NCBI GenBank assembly: GCA_905221615.1
Contig: CAJNDT010001001.1
Location: forward strand, 1,046,359-1,110,358
DNA: 64,000 nucleotides
Direction of reading: 5' to 3'
DNA from: Symbiodinium sp. CCMP2592
Lineage: Eukaryota; Sar; Dinophyceae; Suessiales; Symbiodiniaceae
A model generated the notes under the pieces. That model saw only the letters and a list, made by a program, of their open reading frames with translations, was not told the DNA's origin and ran no database searches. Positions 41,145-50,132 of the stretch are shown here, piece by piece. The position numbers and the translations under genes were made by a program. How positions within the stretch are numbered: position 1 is the stretch's first letter; each line of letters begins with the position of its first letter.

Positions 41145-44100
41145 GTGGGGCTGGGGGTCCAGGTTAGGTCTGTTTTCGAGGAAGGTCCTTTAAGTGGGGA
41201 GAGTGGGCAACCTGCTTGTGCATTTCAGCCTGCCCTTCAGCTTGATCAAGACGTTTCCTGTGCCCCTGCGTCCAGCTCTCAGCCATGCGGGTTTTCCGGC
41301 GAATCGGTTAAGCGACCCATTTCTTTGTACAGTGATTTGTTTTCATTGGGGGAGTGCCCACCTCAGCAGCCCAAGTCCTTAGAGAAGGTTTCAGGGTATG
41401 TTGAGGCTTACTCACAATTTTGCAACAAAGACCTTGTATGGGGTCAGTTTTGGTTACCAGGTTTTTCTGGTCAGGAAGAATGGGATTCTTGTGGGGATCT
41501 GAGTGCCTGGCAGACTGTTACCAAAGGATTGCGCCACAGCACCCCGCTGCAGTCCCAGGACACCCAACTCATCACAGGGCCCCAGTTCTGGCCCCCATCT
41601 TTCTCGACAACTGAGTTTGATGAGGTCCCTGTGACCGGTGCCTCTCCAATCTCTGCTTTTGTGGCCACAACCTCAGCAACGGCATCTCAAGTTGAGGAGT
41701 TTCCTCGCTTACAGGCGTCGGGGAGCCATGCCGAGGTTGGGGTCACCCGCAAACGTAATAAAACCAGACGCAGAGCGAAAAAGCCCAAACACATTAGGGT
41801 ACCCTTCTCTCAGCTTGCCCCTTGTGAAATGCCACCTGAGGTGCCACCTTTGGCAAGCCCACACAGCCAGTGGCGAATACTCGAAGGCCAGGTGTGGGAG
41901 GCTGTCCAGAACCCAGATCTGTTGGGAGCAACTTCAGAGGTGGTTGGCCACCTTCTTGATCAGGTTGAGCAGGGCAGCTTAGGTTGGTGGCTGTGCCAGG
42001 AGATCTTGGCCCTCCAACGTTCTTTTGACTTGACTTTGCTCTTGCTTGTTGCTCGGGGCTTTGAAGTTTTGTGCAAATCGCAGCCACAGGGGCACAGGCA
42101 AATGCGAGTCACATCTTGCAACATTACTTCTTGGAGACCAGAAGTCAAGCAATGGTTTTCAGCTCAAGGGGATGTTATCTTGATTCAGGAGCACCATCTT
42201 TTGGAGTCCCAAGTTGTTGCTGAAATCTCGTCTATGGCTGCCATGGGCTTCGACTCCTTCCTTTTGCCCGCAGCCCCTGGGGAAGGCCGACGGAATAGCT
42301 CTAGAGGCGGAGTTGGGGTTTTAGTTAGAGCCCACCTGGGAGCCCGTTTGCGAGGTCAGTATACCAACCAAGGTTGTGGCTACGTGGCGGTGACGCTACG
42401 CACACAAGGGGCTGACTTGACAGTAGTTAGCCTGTACCTCCAGTCTTCCTCCGGCTTCGGGTCCCCGGTCAACTCTGACATCCTTGCATCTCTGCGCGCA
42501 ATTCGTCAATCTGTGAGGGGCCCAATCCTGATAGGTGGAGACTGGAACTCGCCTTTGAAGGATTTGTTGGACACTGCCATTTTTCAAAGTTTGTCCCTGG
42601 AACCAATTGGGCCCAACCAAGCCACCTGTGGTGACAATGAGCTTGATTTTCTGGCTGTATCACACTGCCTGGAAGGTTTGCTCCGGGTTGATGCCTCCTG
42701 GGATGTTCCTTTCAAGCCACATGCAGCAATCCAAGTTGCCCTCAATGTGGGCGCTTTCCAGCTCACCACTCCACAGCTTCCCTCCTTTGTGCTTTCCTTC
42801 AGGGAAGAACCGCTTGATTACATACAGGTTGAGGAGACCCTCGCCTCTTTGCCGGATACCACCTTTTCGGCTGACCCCCTGAGCAATCGACTGGCTTCCA
42901 TTTCCAGTTCGGTTGAGCACAGTCTTTTGCAATCGTCCCAGGGTATTGGTCGCCAACTCCAAGTTGAATTCCTCCCAGCTGTTCCTCGCATGTCCCAGTT
43001 CGCATGGGAAGGTTCTTGCCAGGCTTTTTGGCACCGGGTACAATTTCTGTGCCAGGGAGACCACCCCAAACGTCGAGAGCAATGCCAGGAGTATTTGCCG
43101 CAGATCCTGGACCACTGGCAGGGCAACTCGGAGGAGGCTGTTTCTTTTCTTTCTACGCTCCAGGCCTGTCTCTCGGAGCAGGCTGCTGTTCCCGAGCCCG
43201 TCCAGCAATTATTGCAGGAGCAATTTCTGCTGGCCTCTAAAGTTCACCAGGATGCCCAGACCAAGTCGTACAGGTCGTGGTTGCAGGGAGCCCAAGAAAA
43301 AGGGATGGCCCCCCTTTTCAAGACGATCAAAAAAGGTGAAATCACCACTGCACGTCCCTTTCGGGATCTGTCCGCAGAGGTCCGCGCCCTGGCTAGAACC
43401 AAACTATGGCTCCGCACTTGGAAAGGCGTACTTAGAGTTGAGGACCTTCCTCCTCTCCCACACGCAGAGCAACAGGCTCGCGGAAAGCTACGGGAACTGG
43501 CTGCTCAGCAGGTCGCTACCCTGAGCCCCATTTCCCCGGAACAGCTGCAACAAAGGTTTTCCAAAGGCAGGGTCACTGCCCCAGGACCGGACGGCTGGAG
43601 CAAGTCCCTTCTCAAGAAATTGACTTGGCCAATGCTTCAGGACATCGCTGAATTTTATCAGGAGCTCGAAAGAGGCCTCCGAGTCCCGCAGCAGTTTCTC
43701 CTGACACAAGTTTGTATGCTGCCCAAATCGGCTACTGCTGAGAGACCTATCTCTTTAACTCACGTTTTGTGGAGGGACTACTGCAGAGCCAGGTGGTCCC
43801 TGATCCAAGAGTGGACGGTCTCCTACCAGGCCCTGGCTCCTTGGGATGCCGCGGTGCCAGGTCGAACATCTTTAGACATCGGCATCCGCCGGTTGCTGTG
43901 GGCCGAAGCCTCCCGAACTCAGTCCAAACACTTTGTAGGACTCTTTCTTGATATCAAAGGTTTCTATGATTGTGTAGTTTGGGCCTCGGTAGTCGACACC
44001 GGACTCCTGTTGCAGTTCCCACCTTTGCTTTTGGAGCTTTCCCTTCAAATTTATGGTGGGACACGATTTGTCTCAGCCGAAAATTCGGTTTCGCCGGGAA

Positions 44101-47100
44101 GCATTCCCACAGTTGGGTTGCTTCAGGGTTGCCCTGTTGCGCCGGTGGTTTCGAAACTGGCTTTGTTTGTCCCAATCAGGGACCTTCAGGCTACTGGCCT
44201 CACTCACAACATCGACCAGTGGCTGGATGACATTTCGGCTGACGTGGTAGGGTCCACTGCTTCTAACACGGCTCACAAAGCCCTCAAGACATTTCGTATA
44301 CTGCGAGACTCTCTTGCGGAACGAAATCTTCAGGTTTCCTTGGAAAAAACCAAGTTTCTTTGCTCAGACTCTGCCACCTCTCAAGTTCTTGCGCGTCTGC
44401 GTTCGGACCAAGATCCTGGCATTACTCTGTTAGCCAAAGACTTAGGGGTTGACAGCAATGCTGGCAGACGCCGCAGGCTTGCCACCTCTCTGGGCAGGCA
44501 CAAGAAGGCGCAAGGCCGCCACAAGCGCCTTCGTGCTTTAGGTGTTGATTCGCAATGTTCACGCACGAGGGTTGTGCGCGGATCCATCATGACGTGTGCC
44601 ACCTATGGCCATCAGGCACAGGGTGTTAGTCCCAAACGGTTGAAATGGCACCGCGCTGTGCTGGCTGGTAGCTTAGGACGCCAACATCTAGGAGGAACCC
44701 TGACCGTCTTGGAGATGTTCTCCCACAGATTTCCGGATCCCCGAGAGCAGATCATTTGTGAGCATTTGCAAGTTTTTCTTCGTATTCTTGGCCGTTCTCC
44801 TTCCATCTGGGAGGAAGTTCAAAGGTCCTGGCCCTTGGTCAAATCCAGGTTGGAGGCTTCGCCTCACCCTTGGAAAATCGTTGCCGGACCCATTTCGGCC
44901 ATGATTCAGTATGCCAGGGATATGGGATGGGATGTCCAGTCCCCGGAAGTCTGGCATATTGATGGCCACCCCTGGCCCGTTGACTTCAGCCCCTTTCTTT
45001 TTCAGGAGCTGCGGCGCAAGATTCGGTCTACCATCAAGAGCGAAAGGTTGCGAGCCATCTCTGGCCAACATGGCGGCCAAGGAGCTCAGGAGGGTGTAGA
45101 TTTCACAATTCATCGCCGCATTGCTTTAAAGAAGACCAAACGTCTGACCTTCTACAGGTCAATCTGGCAAGGTGCAGTTGTGCATGCGGGAAGTGGTGGC
45201 CACCCCAAGTGCCCTTACTGCAAGGATCGGGGCCTTGATTCAGAAAACACACTACAACATGTGCTGTGGGACTGCCCCAGATGGGCCAGACAGCCAAAGC
45301 TTCCCAGGCATCTTGAACAAATGCGTCAGTCCCATCCTGCGCCCTGCCTTTGGTTGCGAGCCCTTCCCCCTCTTGCCTATGTCTCCTCGCCACTTCAGAA
45401 CGCTGAGGATAGGTATGCGGGCACCTGGCCGTCACAGCCCTGGGACTCGGATCTTGTCATTGGTACTGATGCCAGTGGCGGAAAATTTTCTTCCGACCCC
45501 AGATTGCGGACCATTGGATGGGCTGTGATTCTAGCACGCAAAACGGGCCAAAGCATCACAGTTATTGCAACTGCGAGCGGGGTTTTGCCTCGGCCGGCCA
45601 CGGTTCTAGATGGGGAGGTCCATGCCATTGTTAAGGCCCATGAGCTTTGCCCAGGCCTGACGGATCTTACTACGGATTCTCGGGTAGCTTGCAAGCAGGC
45701 TGCAGCTAAGGCGGTTACATCCAAGCATTCCATGTTTTGGAAACCCCAATGGCAGAACATATCCCCACAACATCTTCATTGGGTCAAGGCCCACTTGGAT
45801 GTAGGAAAATTTGCTGAAAAGTTTGGAAAAGATGAGGTTTGGCGTTGGCATTTGAATCAGGAAGCTGACCAACTTGCTGGGTCCAGGGCTGACCAAGCTT
45901 TGCACCCTGATGCCAAAAAGCAAGTCAGGCAAGTTGACACGCTGGTTTCCACCCTTTCCCAGCTACTTAGCCAGAGGGCGGAGATTTTGATTACTACGCA
46001 GGACAAGAAGACTATTTTCTGCAAGCGCCAGCCAAAACCTCCAACCCTCAACAAAAGGCAACAGATTGAGCAACTCGTCAGCCAAACCGTCTCTCCGCTG
46101 GGACACCAGTGGGAAATTCGGAGTCAGCACCCTACGAACCTCACAGCCATGTGTGGGAAATGTGGCCTTTACCTGCAGCAAGTGGACCCTCCTTCACTGT
46201 TCCAGCAGGTCCTTGCCCAGCCGTGCTTGGGAAGGGAAGGTCGTCCCCCGGAGCACCTGGCCTGTCACTCTTCCCATCAGCTTGTTTCCATAGGCAAAGC
46301 TTGGCAGTGTAAAGTGTGTGAAGGCATTTTGCCAGCGCGGGCAAAGAAAGTCCCGGGGCTCCTCCAGTCCCTGTGTGTGACCCGTAAACACACTAACAAA
46401 CTGACTAAGTTCACCAAGAGTTTGTTAAGTGGTGTAGGGGTTCCGGAGTCACTACCTGCCTCCAAGAAGGCTAGCAAGCTTTCTAAGGAGACTCTCCCAA
46501 AAGCCCAAAACCTTAGCAACTTCTTTGCAACACCACTTAACAGGGTTGAGGCCACTCCCCTGCAACCTCTCACTCCCGATGACCCTCCCTTGCAGAACAT
46601 GGTCAGGATTGAGCCTCCCTCTCCTGCTGTCCGCGATCACCGGGATCCTGGTAGCCCAGAGCTTGGAGACTTAAGGGCTGCTGGCTCCATTGTTCGCAAG
46701 GTGAAGTTCCAAAATCCATCCAACCATTGTTACACCAATTCTCTGGTGGTTGGTTTCTTTTGGGTTGACCTGCTCCTTGATGCCTCCAGCCCCTTTGCTG
46801 GATCCCCCATCCAGGGCATCCTGCGATGGTTGAAAGATCAGCGCAAAGTCGAGCTGTGGCAGTCCCTGGTTTGGAAGAGATTAGTTGCAGGCCAGGGTCG
46901 ATGGGAATCCCCAAACAGCCAGCATGATGTTTGTCAACTTCTCATGCACCTTTCTTCGGGGCTTCCCCGTGACCTCTCTTGCGTTTCATGGCGAGCTCAT
47001 GCTCCCAATGCACCTCACCACGAGGGTAACTTTTTCCCACTTCCTCTTCACCTCCCGGAGCACGAAGTCTCTATGAGGGAACTTCTGGCAAATTGGCAAC

Positions 47101-47438
47101 AAGGTGGAGAAGTGAAAATCCTTACTCACCCGCCTTTGATTGCATTGCAGCTTTTGAGGTTTGTTAGGGAAGGGGGGGGTTTTCGGAGGCTCGAGAACCC
47201 AGTTGGTTTTGAGGATCCTTGTGTGCTTGAGGGATTGGATGGGGAACTTCTTCGTTACTACCCCAAGGCCGTGGTCTCGCATTTAGGCAACTCCCCGACC
47301 TCTGGACATTATCGTACATTACTTCTCCCCTCCAAGCTCATTACTGATGATGGGGTAGGTGCTGTTTGCGCCAAGCCTGCAGATGTAGCCTGGTCTAAGT
47401 GCTACTCGTACCTGGTTTTGCTAACCCTCCATGTCTGA
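41145..47438 (+). CDS. LINE ORF2 polyprotein: endonuclease, RT, RNase H, USP-like protease
   Basis: 2097 codons counted from GTG 41145; no ATG occurs until about 41828. Residues 1-315 are a linker with a basic patch (RKRNKTRRRAKKPKH). APE-type endonuclease spans about 320-545: SCNITSW, IQEHHL, SRGGVGVLV, GGDWN (D466), LDFLAVS; the terminal SDH is PHA here. RT spans about 780-1110: TAPGPDGW, RPISL, FLDIKGFYD (D936), LLQGCPVAP, WLDD (D1028, D1029), LEKTKF. A CPYC..HVLWDC knuckle starts at 1356. RNase H spans about 1438-1580: TDASG (D1442), DGEVHAI, TTDSR, NQEADQLAG. CxxC ribbons lie at about 1665-1745. The C-terminus, about 1840-2097, is a C19/USP-like fold: NHCYTNS (C1862), QHDVCQLL, LIALQLLRF, SGHYR (H2055), ITDDG. 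All catalytic residues are kept. Confidence 0.85.
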   Translation: MGLGVQVRSVFEEGPLSGESGQPACAFQPALQLDQDVSCAPASSSQPCGFSGESVKRPISLYSDLFSLGECPPQQPKSLEKVSGYVEAYSQFCNKDLVWGQFWLPGFSGQEEWDSCGDLSAWQTVTKGLRHSTPLQSQDTQLITGPQFWPPSFSTTEFDEVPVTGASPISAFVATTSATASQVEEFPRLQASGSHAEVGVTRKRNKTRRRAKKPKHIRVPFSQLAPCEMPPEVPPLASPHSQWRILEGQVWEAVQNPDLLGATSEVVGHLLDQVEQGSLGWWLCQEILALQRSFDLTLLLLVARGFEVLCKSQPQGHRQMRVTSCNITSWRPEVKQWFSAQGDVILIQEHHLLESQVVAEISSMAAMGFDSFLLPAAPGEGRRNSSRGGVGVLVRAHLGARLRGQYTNQGCGYVAVTLRTQGADLTVVSLYLQSSSGFGSPVNSDILASLRAIRQSVRGPILIGGDWNSPLKDLLDTAIFQSLSLEPIGPNQATCGDNELDFLAVSHCLEGLLRVDASWDVPFKPHAAIQVALNVGAFQLTTPQLPSFVLSFREEPLDYIQVEETLASLPDTTFSADPLSNRLASISSSVEHSLLQSSQGIGRQLQVEFLPAVPRMSQFAWEGSCQAFWHRVQFLCQGDHPKRREQCQEYLPQILDHWQGNSEEAVSFLSTLQACLSEQAAVPEPVQQLLQEQFLLASKVHQDAQTKSYRSWLQGAQEKGMAPLFKTIKKGEITTARPFRDLSAEVRALARTKLWLRTWKGVLRVEDLPPLPHAEQQARGKLRELAAQQVATLSPISPEQLQQRFSKGRVTAPGPDGWSKSLLKKLTWPMLQDIAEFYQELERGLRVPQQFLLTQVCMLPKSATAERPISLTHVLWRDYCRARWSLIQEWTVSYQALAPWDAAVPGRTSLDIGIRRLLWAEASRTQSKHFVGLFLDIKGFYDCVVWASVVDTGLLLQFPPLLLELSLQIYGGTRFVSAENSVSPGSIPTVGLLQGCPVAPVVSKLALFVPIRDLQATGLTHNIDQWLDDISADVVGSTASNTAHKALKTFRILRDSLAERNLQVSLEKTKFLCSDSATSQVLARLRSDQDPGITLLAKDLGVDSNAGRRRRLATSLGRHKKAQGRHKRLRALGVDSQCSRTRVVRGSIMTCATYGHQAQGVSPKRLKWHRAVLAGSLGRQHLGGTLTVLEMFSHRFPDPREQIICEHLQVFLRILGRSPSIWEEVQRSWPLVKSRLEASPHPWKIVAGPISAMIQYARDMGWDVQSPEVWHIDGHPWPVDFSPFLFQELRRKIRSTIKSERLRAISGQHGGQGAQEGVDFTIHRRIALKKTKRLTFYRSIWQGAVVHAGSGGHPKCPYCKDRGLDSENTLQHVLWDCPRWARQPKLPRHLEQMRQSHPAPCLWLRALPPLAYVSSPLQNAEDRYAGTWPSQPWDSDLVIGTDASGGKFSSDPRLRTIGWAVILARKTGQSITVIATASGVLPRPATVLDGEVHAIVKAHELCPGLTDLTTDSRVACKQAAAKAVTSKHSMFWKPQWQNISPQHLHWVKAHLDVGKFAEKFGKDEVWRWHLNQEADQLAGSRADQALHPDAKKQVRQVDTLVSTLSQLLSQRAEILITTQDKKTIFCKRQPKPPTLNKRQQIEQLVSQTVSPLGHQWEIRSQHPTNLTAMCGKCGLYLQQVDPPSLFQQVLAQPCLGREGRPPEHLACHSSHQLVSIGKAWQCKVCEGILPARAKKVPGLLQSLCVTRKHTNKLTKFTKSLLSGVGVPESLPASKKASKLSKETLPKAQNLSNFFATPLNRVEATPLQPLTPDDPPLQNMVRIEPPSPAVRDHRDPGSPELGDLRAAGSIVRKVKFQNPSNHCYTNSLVVGFFWVDLLLDASSPFAGSPIQGILRWLKDQRKVELWQSLVWKRLVAGQGRWESPNSQHDVCQLLMHLSSGLPRDLSCVSWRAHAPNAPHHEGNFFPLPLHLPEHEVSMRELLANWQQGGEVKILTHPPLIALQLLRFVREGGGFRRLENPVGFEDPCVLEGLDGELLRYYPKAVVSHLGNSPTSGHYRTLLLPSKLITDDGVGAVCAKPADVAWSKCYSYLVLLTLHV
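46680..47435 (+). other. USP/C19-like cysteine protease domain inside LINE ORF2
   Basis: Motifs in the order of ubiquitin-specific proteases: a Cys box (PSNHCYTNSLVVGFF, compare NxGNTCYxNSxLQ), QHDVCQLLMHL (compare QQDAxEFL), PPLIALQLLRF (compare LPxxLxxxLKRF), VVSHLGNSPTSGHYRTLL (His box), then LITDDGVGAV and KCYSYLVLLTL (compare WxxFDDxxVxxV..AYxLFY). C1862, H2055 and D2068/D2069 would form the triad. At about 230 residues it is at the short end for USPs. Fold assignment is by motif only. Activity could be against ubiquitin, a ubiquitin-like protein, or the element's own polyprotein. Confidence 0.75.
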
Positions 47439-47464
47439 GCCTTCTCGCAGCTTTTGGCTCCAAG

Positions 47465-49384
47465 ATGGGTAAAGGAAAAGGGAAGAACAAGCCAGGGAAG
47501 GGGCAGAATGCCCCTTTCGAGGACCCGGTAACGGAACAGCGGTACCAGGCCCTCTTGCAGCACCGTTTTAGTGAGGGCAAACCTGCTATTTCGAGATCAA
47601 GGTACTCCAGGCAAAGTCAGCATTCAGGTACCGACCGGGAACCTCCGGCTTCTGGTCCCAACTTGTCAAGGTCGGTTGCGGCCCCTATCACGAGGCCAAA
47701 AGCCGCACCCAAGCCGGGGGTAGCCCGAACCCCACCACCACCACCGCCAAAGCGGCAACGCACAGAGGCCCAGGCTGAGGAGGCCTCGCCAAGAGCCTCC
47801 GGTTCCAATCTGCAGGCTGAGGTGCCCTCGCCTTCCAATGCTGATGAACCAGGCCTAGCCTCCACAACTCAGGTTGAGCAGGTCTCACCTGCACCAACCT
47901 CTCCTTTGGGGCCTGAGCAGGATGAGGTGCTGACCTCTCCTAAACAGGAACCTGCCCAGAGTTCTCAGACTGAGGTTCCTTCACCGGCAACCAAGCCGGA
48001 TACAAATGCTGGTGATCCAGGCCCGGCCGCCACAACCCAGGTTGAGAAAGTCTCGCCTGAACCGGCCTCTCCCTCGGAGCATGAGCAGGAAGAGGTACTG
48101 ACCTCTCCTAAGCAGGAGCCTGCCCAGAGCTCCCAGGTTGAGGTTACCTCACCGGCACCCAAGCCGGATACAGAAGGCAAGGCTTCCAAAACACAGGTTG
48201 AGAAGATCTCACCTGAGCCAGCCTCTTCTTTGGTCCCTGAGCAGGTTCAGGAACCCTCACCTCATCCAGATCCTGTCCCCAGTGACCAGGTTGAGGCAAA
48301 CTCACCGGCCACCACCAAGTTTTCGGAGGAGGCTCCATCCCCAGCGGAGTCCCTTCCAGGCCCAGATCCGGGAATCAAGGGCGAGGACCTCAGAGGGGAG
48401 CCAGGTTCGGAGGTTCCCTTGGAGCTTCTCTACAAGCAGCCCCTGAAGATCCCGAGATCCCTCCGAGGCGTGTCCCTTAACAAAAAGGGCTCGTCTGGCA
48501 CGCCTTGGACTTTTTACACTCCCGCGGAGCTGGAGGACGAGCATGGAGGGGTATGGGCCGTTTTGGGGGTAGGTGGCAGTCGTGTCACCTTGGAGCCCCC
48601 GGCTCAATGGGGACTTGGAGCCGATTTTCAGGTCCTCAAACTGGGGCTCGTTGAGGACATGGGCCAGGAGCAGATTTTTCTGGAGGGACTATCCAGAGAT
48701 TTCACCTTTATCCCTCGACCGGGGACTTCTGGTGATGTTCTGCTCACCTTGTCAGAGAATGGCCATGGCAAGGGCTTTACCCTACGTGGCCGCGCGGTTT
48801 TCTACAGGCGGGTCATCCCTGTGGCTTCTCCGCAGGGAAGGCTTAGGACACTTGATGTCCCGGACCTCCTGGCTTTGTTAAGTGTGGTCGCGTTTTTGAG
48901 TGCCTGCCATATCCGTTTGTCGGATCTTGGGGAGCACAATGTAGGTTGGGCCCTCCCGACCTTGGCGCGCACACGCGCCGAGAACATGGCGCTTCAAAGT
49001 GCAAAGCTGCGCTCGGCCGACTACGTGCAGGTTTGTTTGTACGACGGGGGCCGCTGGAGAGAAGCGCAGCACAAGCACTGGCCTGGAAAGGCGGCAACCA
49101 AGGGGCTTCTTAGCCTATGCGCCAAACATGAAATGTTTGGTCCATGGGTGGAAGAACAAATCCACCTTTATGGCTCCCCCGAGGTTTTGTGCAAGGTCTT
49201 CCTCCACCGCCTCCAGGACTTTCCGCACCACTTTGAGGGCTTAAAGGACTCGGGGTTCTTAACCTACCTCCCCTTGTGCTACAAGGTTGGTATGGTTATT
49301 CCCCTGAGCAACCCTTGGAGCAATCCGGATGATACAACCTGGCAGCTCGTTCCGATCCCTAGTTTGGACACCCCGACCAGTTGA
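47465..49384 (+). CDS. LINE-associated ORF3 (639 aa, function unknown)
   Basis: The ATG at 47465 is 26 nt after the ORF2 stop. The frame is already open at 47399, so it overlaps ORF2 by 40 nt in another frame. It starts MGKGKGKNKPGKGQNAP. Residues about 100-330 are Pro/Glu/Ser repeats. One 56-residue unit (LTSPKQEPAQSSQ, then KPDT, TQVEKVSPEPAS) occurs at 47930 and 48098 with degenerate neighbours. Residues about 345-639 look globular: GVWAVLGVGGSRVTLE, RDFTFIPRPGTSGDVLLTL, HIRLSDLGEHNVGWALP, YVQVCLYDGGRWREAQ. No enzyme motif recognised. Its position between ORF2 and the structured 3' end argues that it belongs to the element. Confidence 0.65.
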   Translation: MGKGKGKNKPGKGQNAPFEDPVTEQRYQALLQHRFSEGKPAISRSRYSRQSQHSGTDREPPASGPNLSRSVAAPITRPKAAPKPGVARTPPPPPPKRQRTEAQAEEASPRASGSNLQAEVPSPSNADEPGLASTTQVEQVSPAPTSPLGPEQDEVLTSPKQEPAQSSQTEVPSPATKPDTNAGDPGPAATTQVEKVSPEPASPSEHEQEEVLTSPKQEPAQSSQVEVTSPAPKPDTEGKASKTQVEKISPEPASSLVPEQVQEPSPHPDPVPSDQVEANSPATTKFSEEAPSPAESLPGPDPGIKGEDLRGEPGSEVPLELLYKQPLKIPRSLRGVSLNKKGSSGTPWTFYTPAELEDEHGGVWAVLGVGGSRVTLEPPAQWGLGADFQVLKLGLVEDMGQEQIFLEGLSRDFTFIPRPGTSGDVLLTLSENGHGKGFTLRGRAVFYRRVIPVASPQGRLRTLDVPDLLALLSVVAFLSACHIRLSDLGEHNVGWALPTLARTRAENMALQSAKLRSADYVQVCLYDGGRWREAQHKHWPGKAATKGLLSLCAKHEMFGPWVEEQIHLYGSPEVLCKVFLHRLQDFPHHFEGLKDSGFLTYLPLCYKVGMVIPLSNPWSNPDDTTWQLVPIPSLDTPTS

Positions 49385-49405
49385 GAAACCCCTGAAGGGT
49401 TTTAA

Positions 49406-49844
49406 GGTGAGGTGACTCCCTTAAGCTTGCAAGCCGCTTCAGGGTGAGGAGACTCCCCTTTCCAACCTTAATTCAACGAGCCAATTTGGTCACAAGCCTA
49501 AGTCTGCTCAAGGTGAGGCTACTCCCTTGCTCTACAAGTCAACAACGTGAGGAGACTCCGTGGACTTGGAGAAGCTACAAGGTTGAGACACCTCCCTTGC
49601 ACACCCCCTTTTGTTGCCGCCTAGCTCAAAGTGAGGAGACTCCTTGGAAGGTAGGCTGAGGGCAACCGCAGTAGGCAGGTGAGCTCGACCAGTCTGTGCC
49701 GAAGGTGCTGTTTAAGGACATCACCTGATGTCAGACTGGTCTAGAGAAACTCGCCGCTCCCAAAGTGGACTAGGCTCCGAAATCAGGGTGAGGTGACTCC
49801 CCTAAAGCTCCGTCTCACCCTGACTCGAACTGGGCTCAGCCCAG
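49406..49844 (+). repeat. LINE 3' region with seven stem motifs and larger hairpins
   Basis: The motif GTGAGG(A/T)GACTCC occurs with few changes at 49406, 49442, 49511, 49546, 49581, 49630 and 49786. Most copies hold a GGAG/CTCC mini-stem. Perfect larger stems: GACCAGTCTG (49687) with CAGACTGGTC (49732), enclosing GACATCA/TGATGTC; TCAGGGTGAG (49783) with CTCACCCTGA (49814); and CTGGGCTCAGCCCAG (49830). Noncoding. Confidence 0.7.
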
Positions 49845-49892
49845 CGGACCGACCGCTCGAGCGTGACTCTTTGTAGCAAGTCGAGCTGCAAC

Positions 49893-50032
49893 ATGGGCGA
49901 TGAGGCAGCTGCCCAGGAACGCCGACTGGCCAAACTTTGGCGGATGAACAAGCGATTGATCGATGACTCGGCTCCACTTTATGGCTGTGTCGGTTTTGAC
50001 TTGATGCGCTGCCTGGTTCCACGCCCAATGCT
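49893..50032 (+). CDS. Partial hypothetical ORF running into the gap
   Basis: The ATG at 49893 gives MGDEAAAQERRLAKLWRMN, then KRLIDDSAPLYGCVGFDL, and the frame is cut by the run of N at 50033. Protein-like, but too short to identify. The frame continues in satellite DNA beyond the gap only by chance. Confidence 0.3.
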
Positions 50033-50132
50033 NNNNNNNNNNNNNNNNNNNNNNNNNNNNNNNNNNNNNNNNNNNNNNNNNNNNNNNNNNNNNNNNNNNN
50101 NNNNNNNNNNNNNNNNNNNNNNNNNNNNNNNN
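50033..50132. other. Assembly gap (100 N)
   Basis: Exactly 100 N bases, the usual placeholder for a gap of unknown size. It lies at the edge of the 174-bp satellite, so an unresolved longer array is the likely cause. Confidence 0.95.

Larger units (their letters stand above)
39780..49860 (+). mobile_element. LINE-type non-LTR retrotransposon, nearly intact
   Basis: About 10 kb, all + strand: a 5' leader, ORF1, ORF2 with endonuclease/RT/RNase H and a C-terminal protease-like domain, ORF3, then a structured noncoding 3' region. No LTRs, no integrase. Apart from one in-frame TAG between ORF1 and ORF2 there is no disabling mutation over 9 kb, so the insertion is young or conserved. Exact ends and target-site duplications were not found. 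I take the 3' end at about 49860 because structured repeats stop there and a different ORF begins. RT-proximal domain order (APE endonuclease, RT, zinc knuckle, RNase H) is as in I-like LINE clades. Confidence 0.85.

Noticed and set aside
44610..45435. Minus-strand frames of 100-180 codons inside the LINE (also near 42660-43208)
   Set aside because: They oppose a 2097-codon frame with recognised endonuclease, RT and RNase H motifs; nothing in their translations resembles a family.
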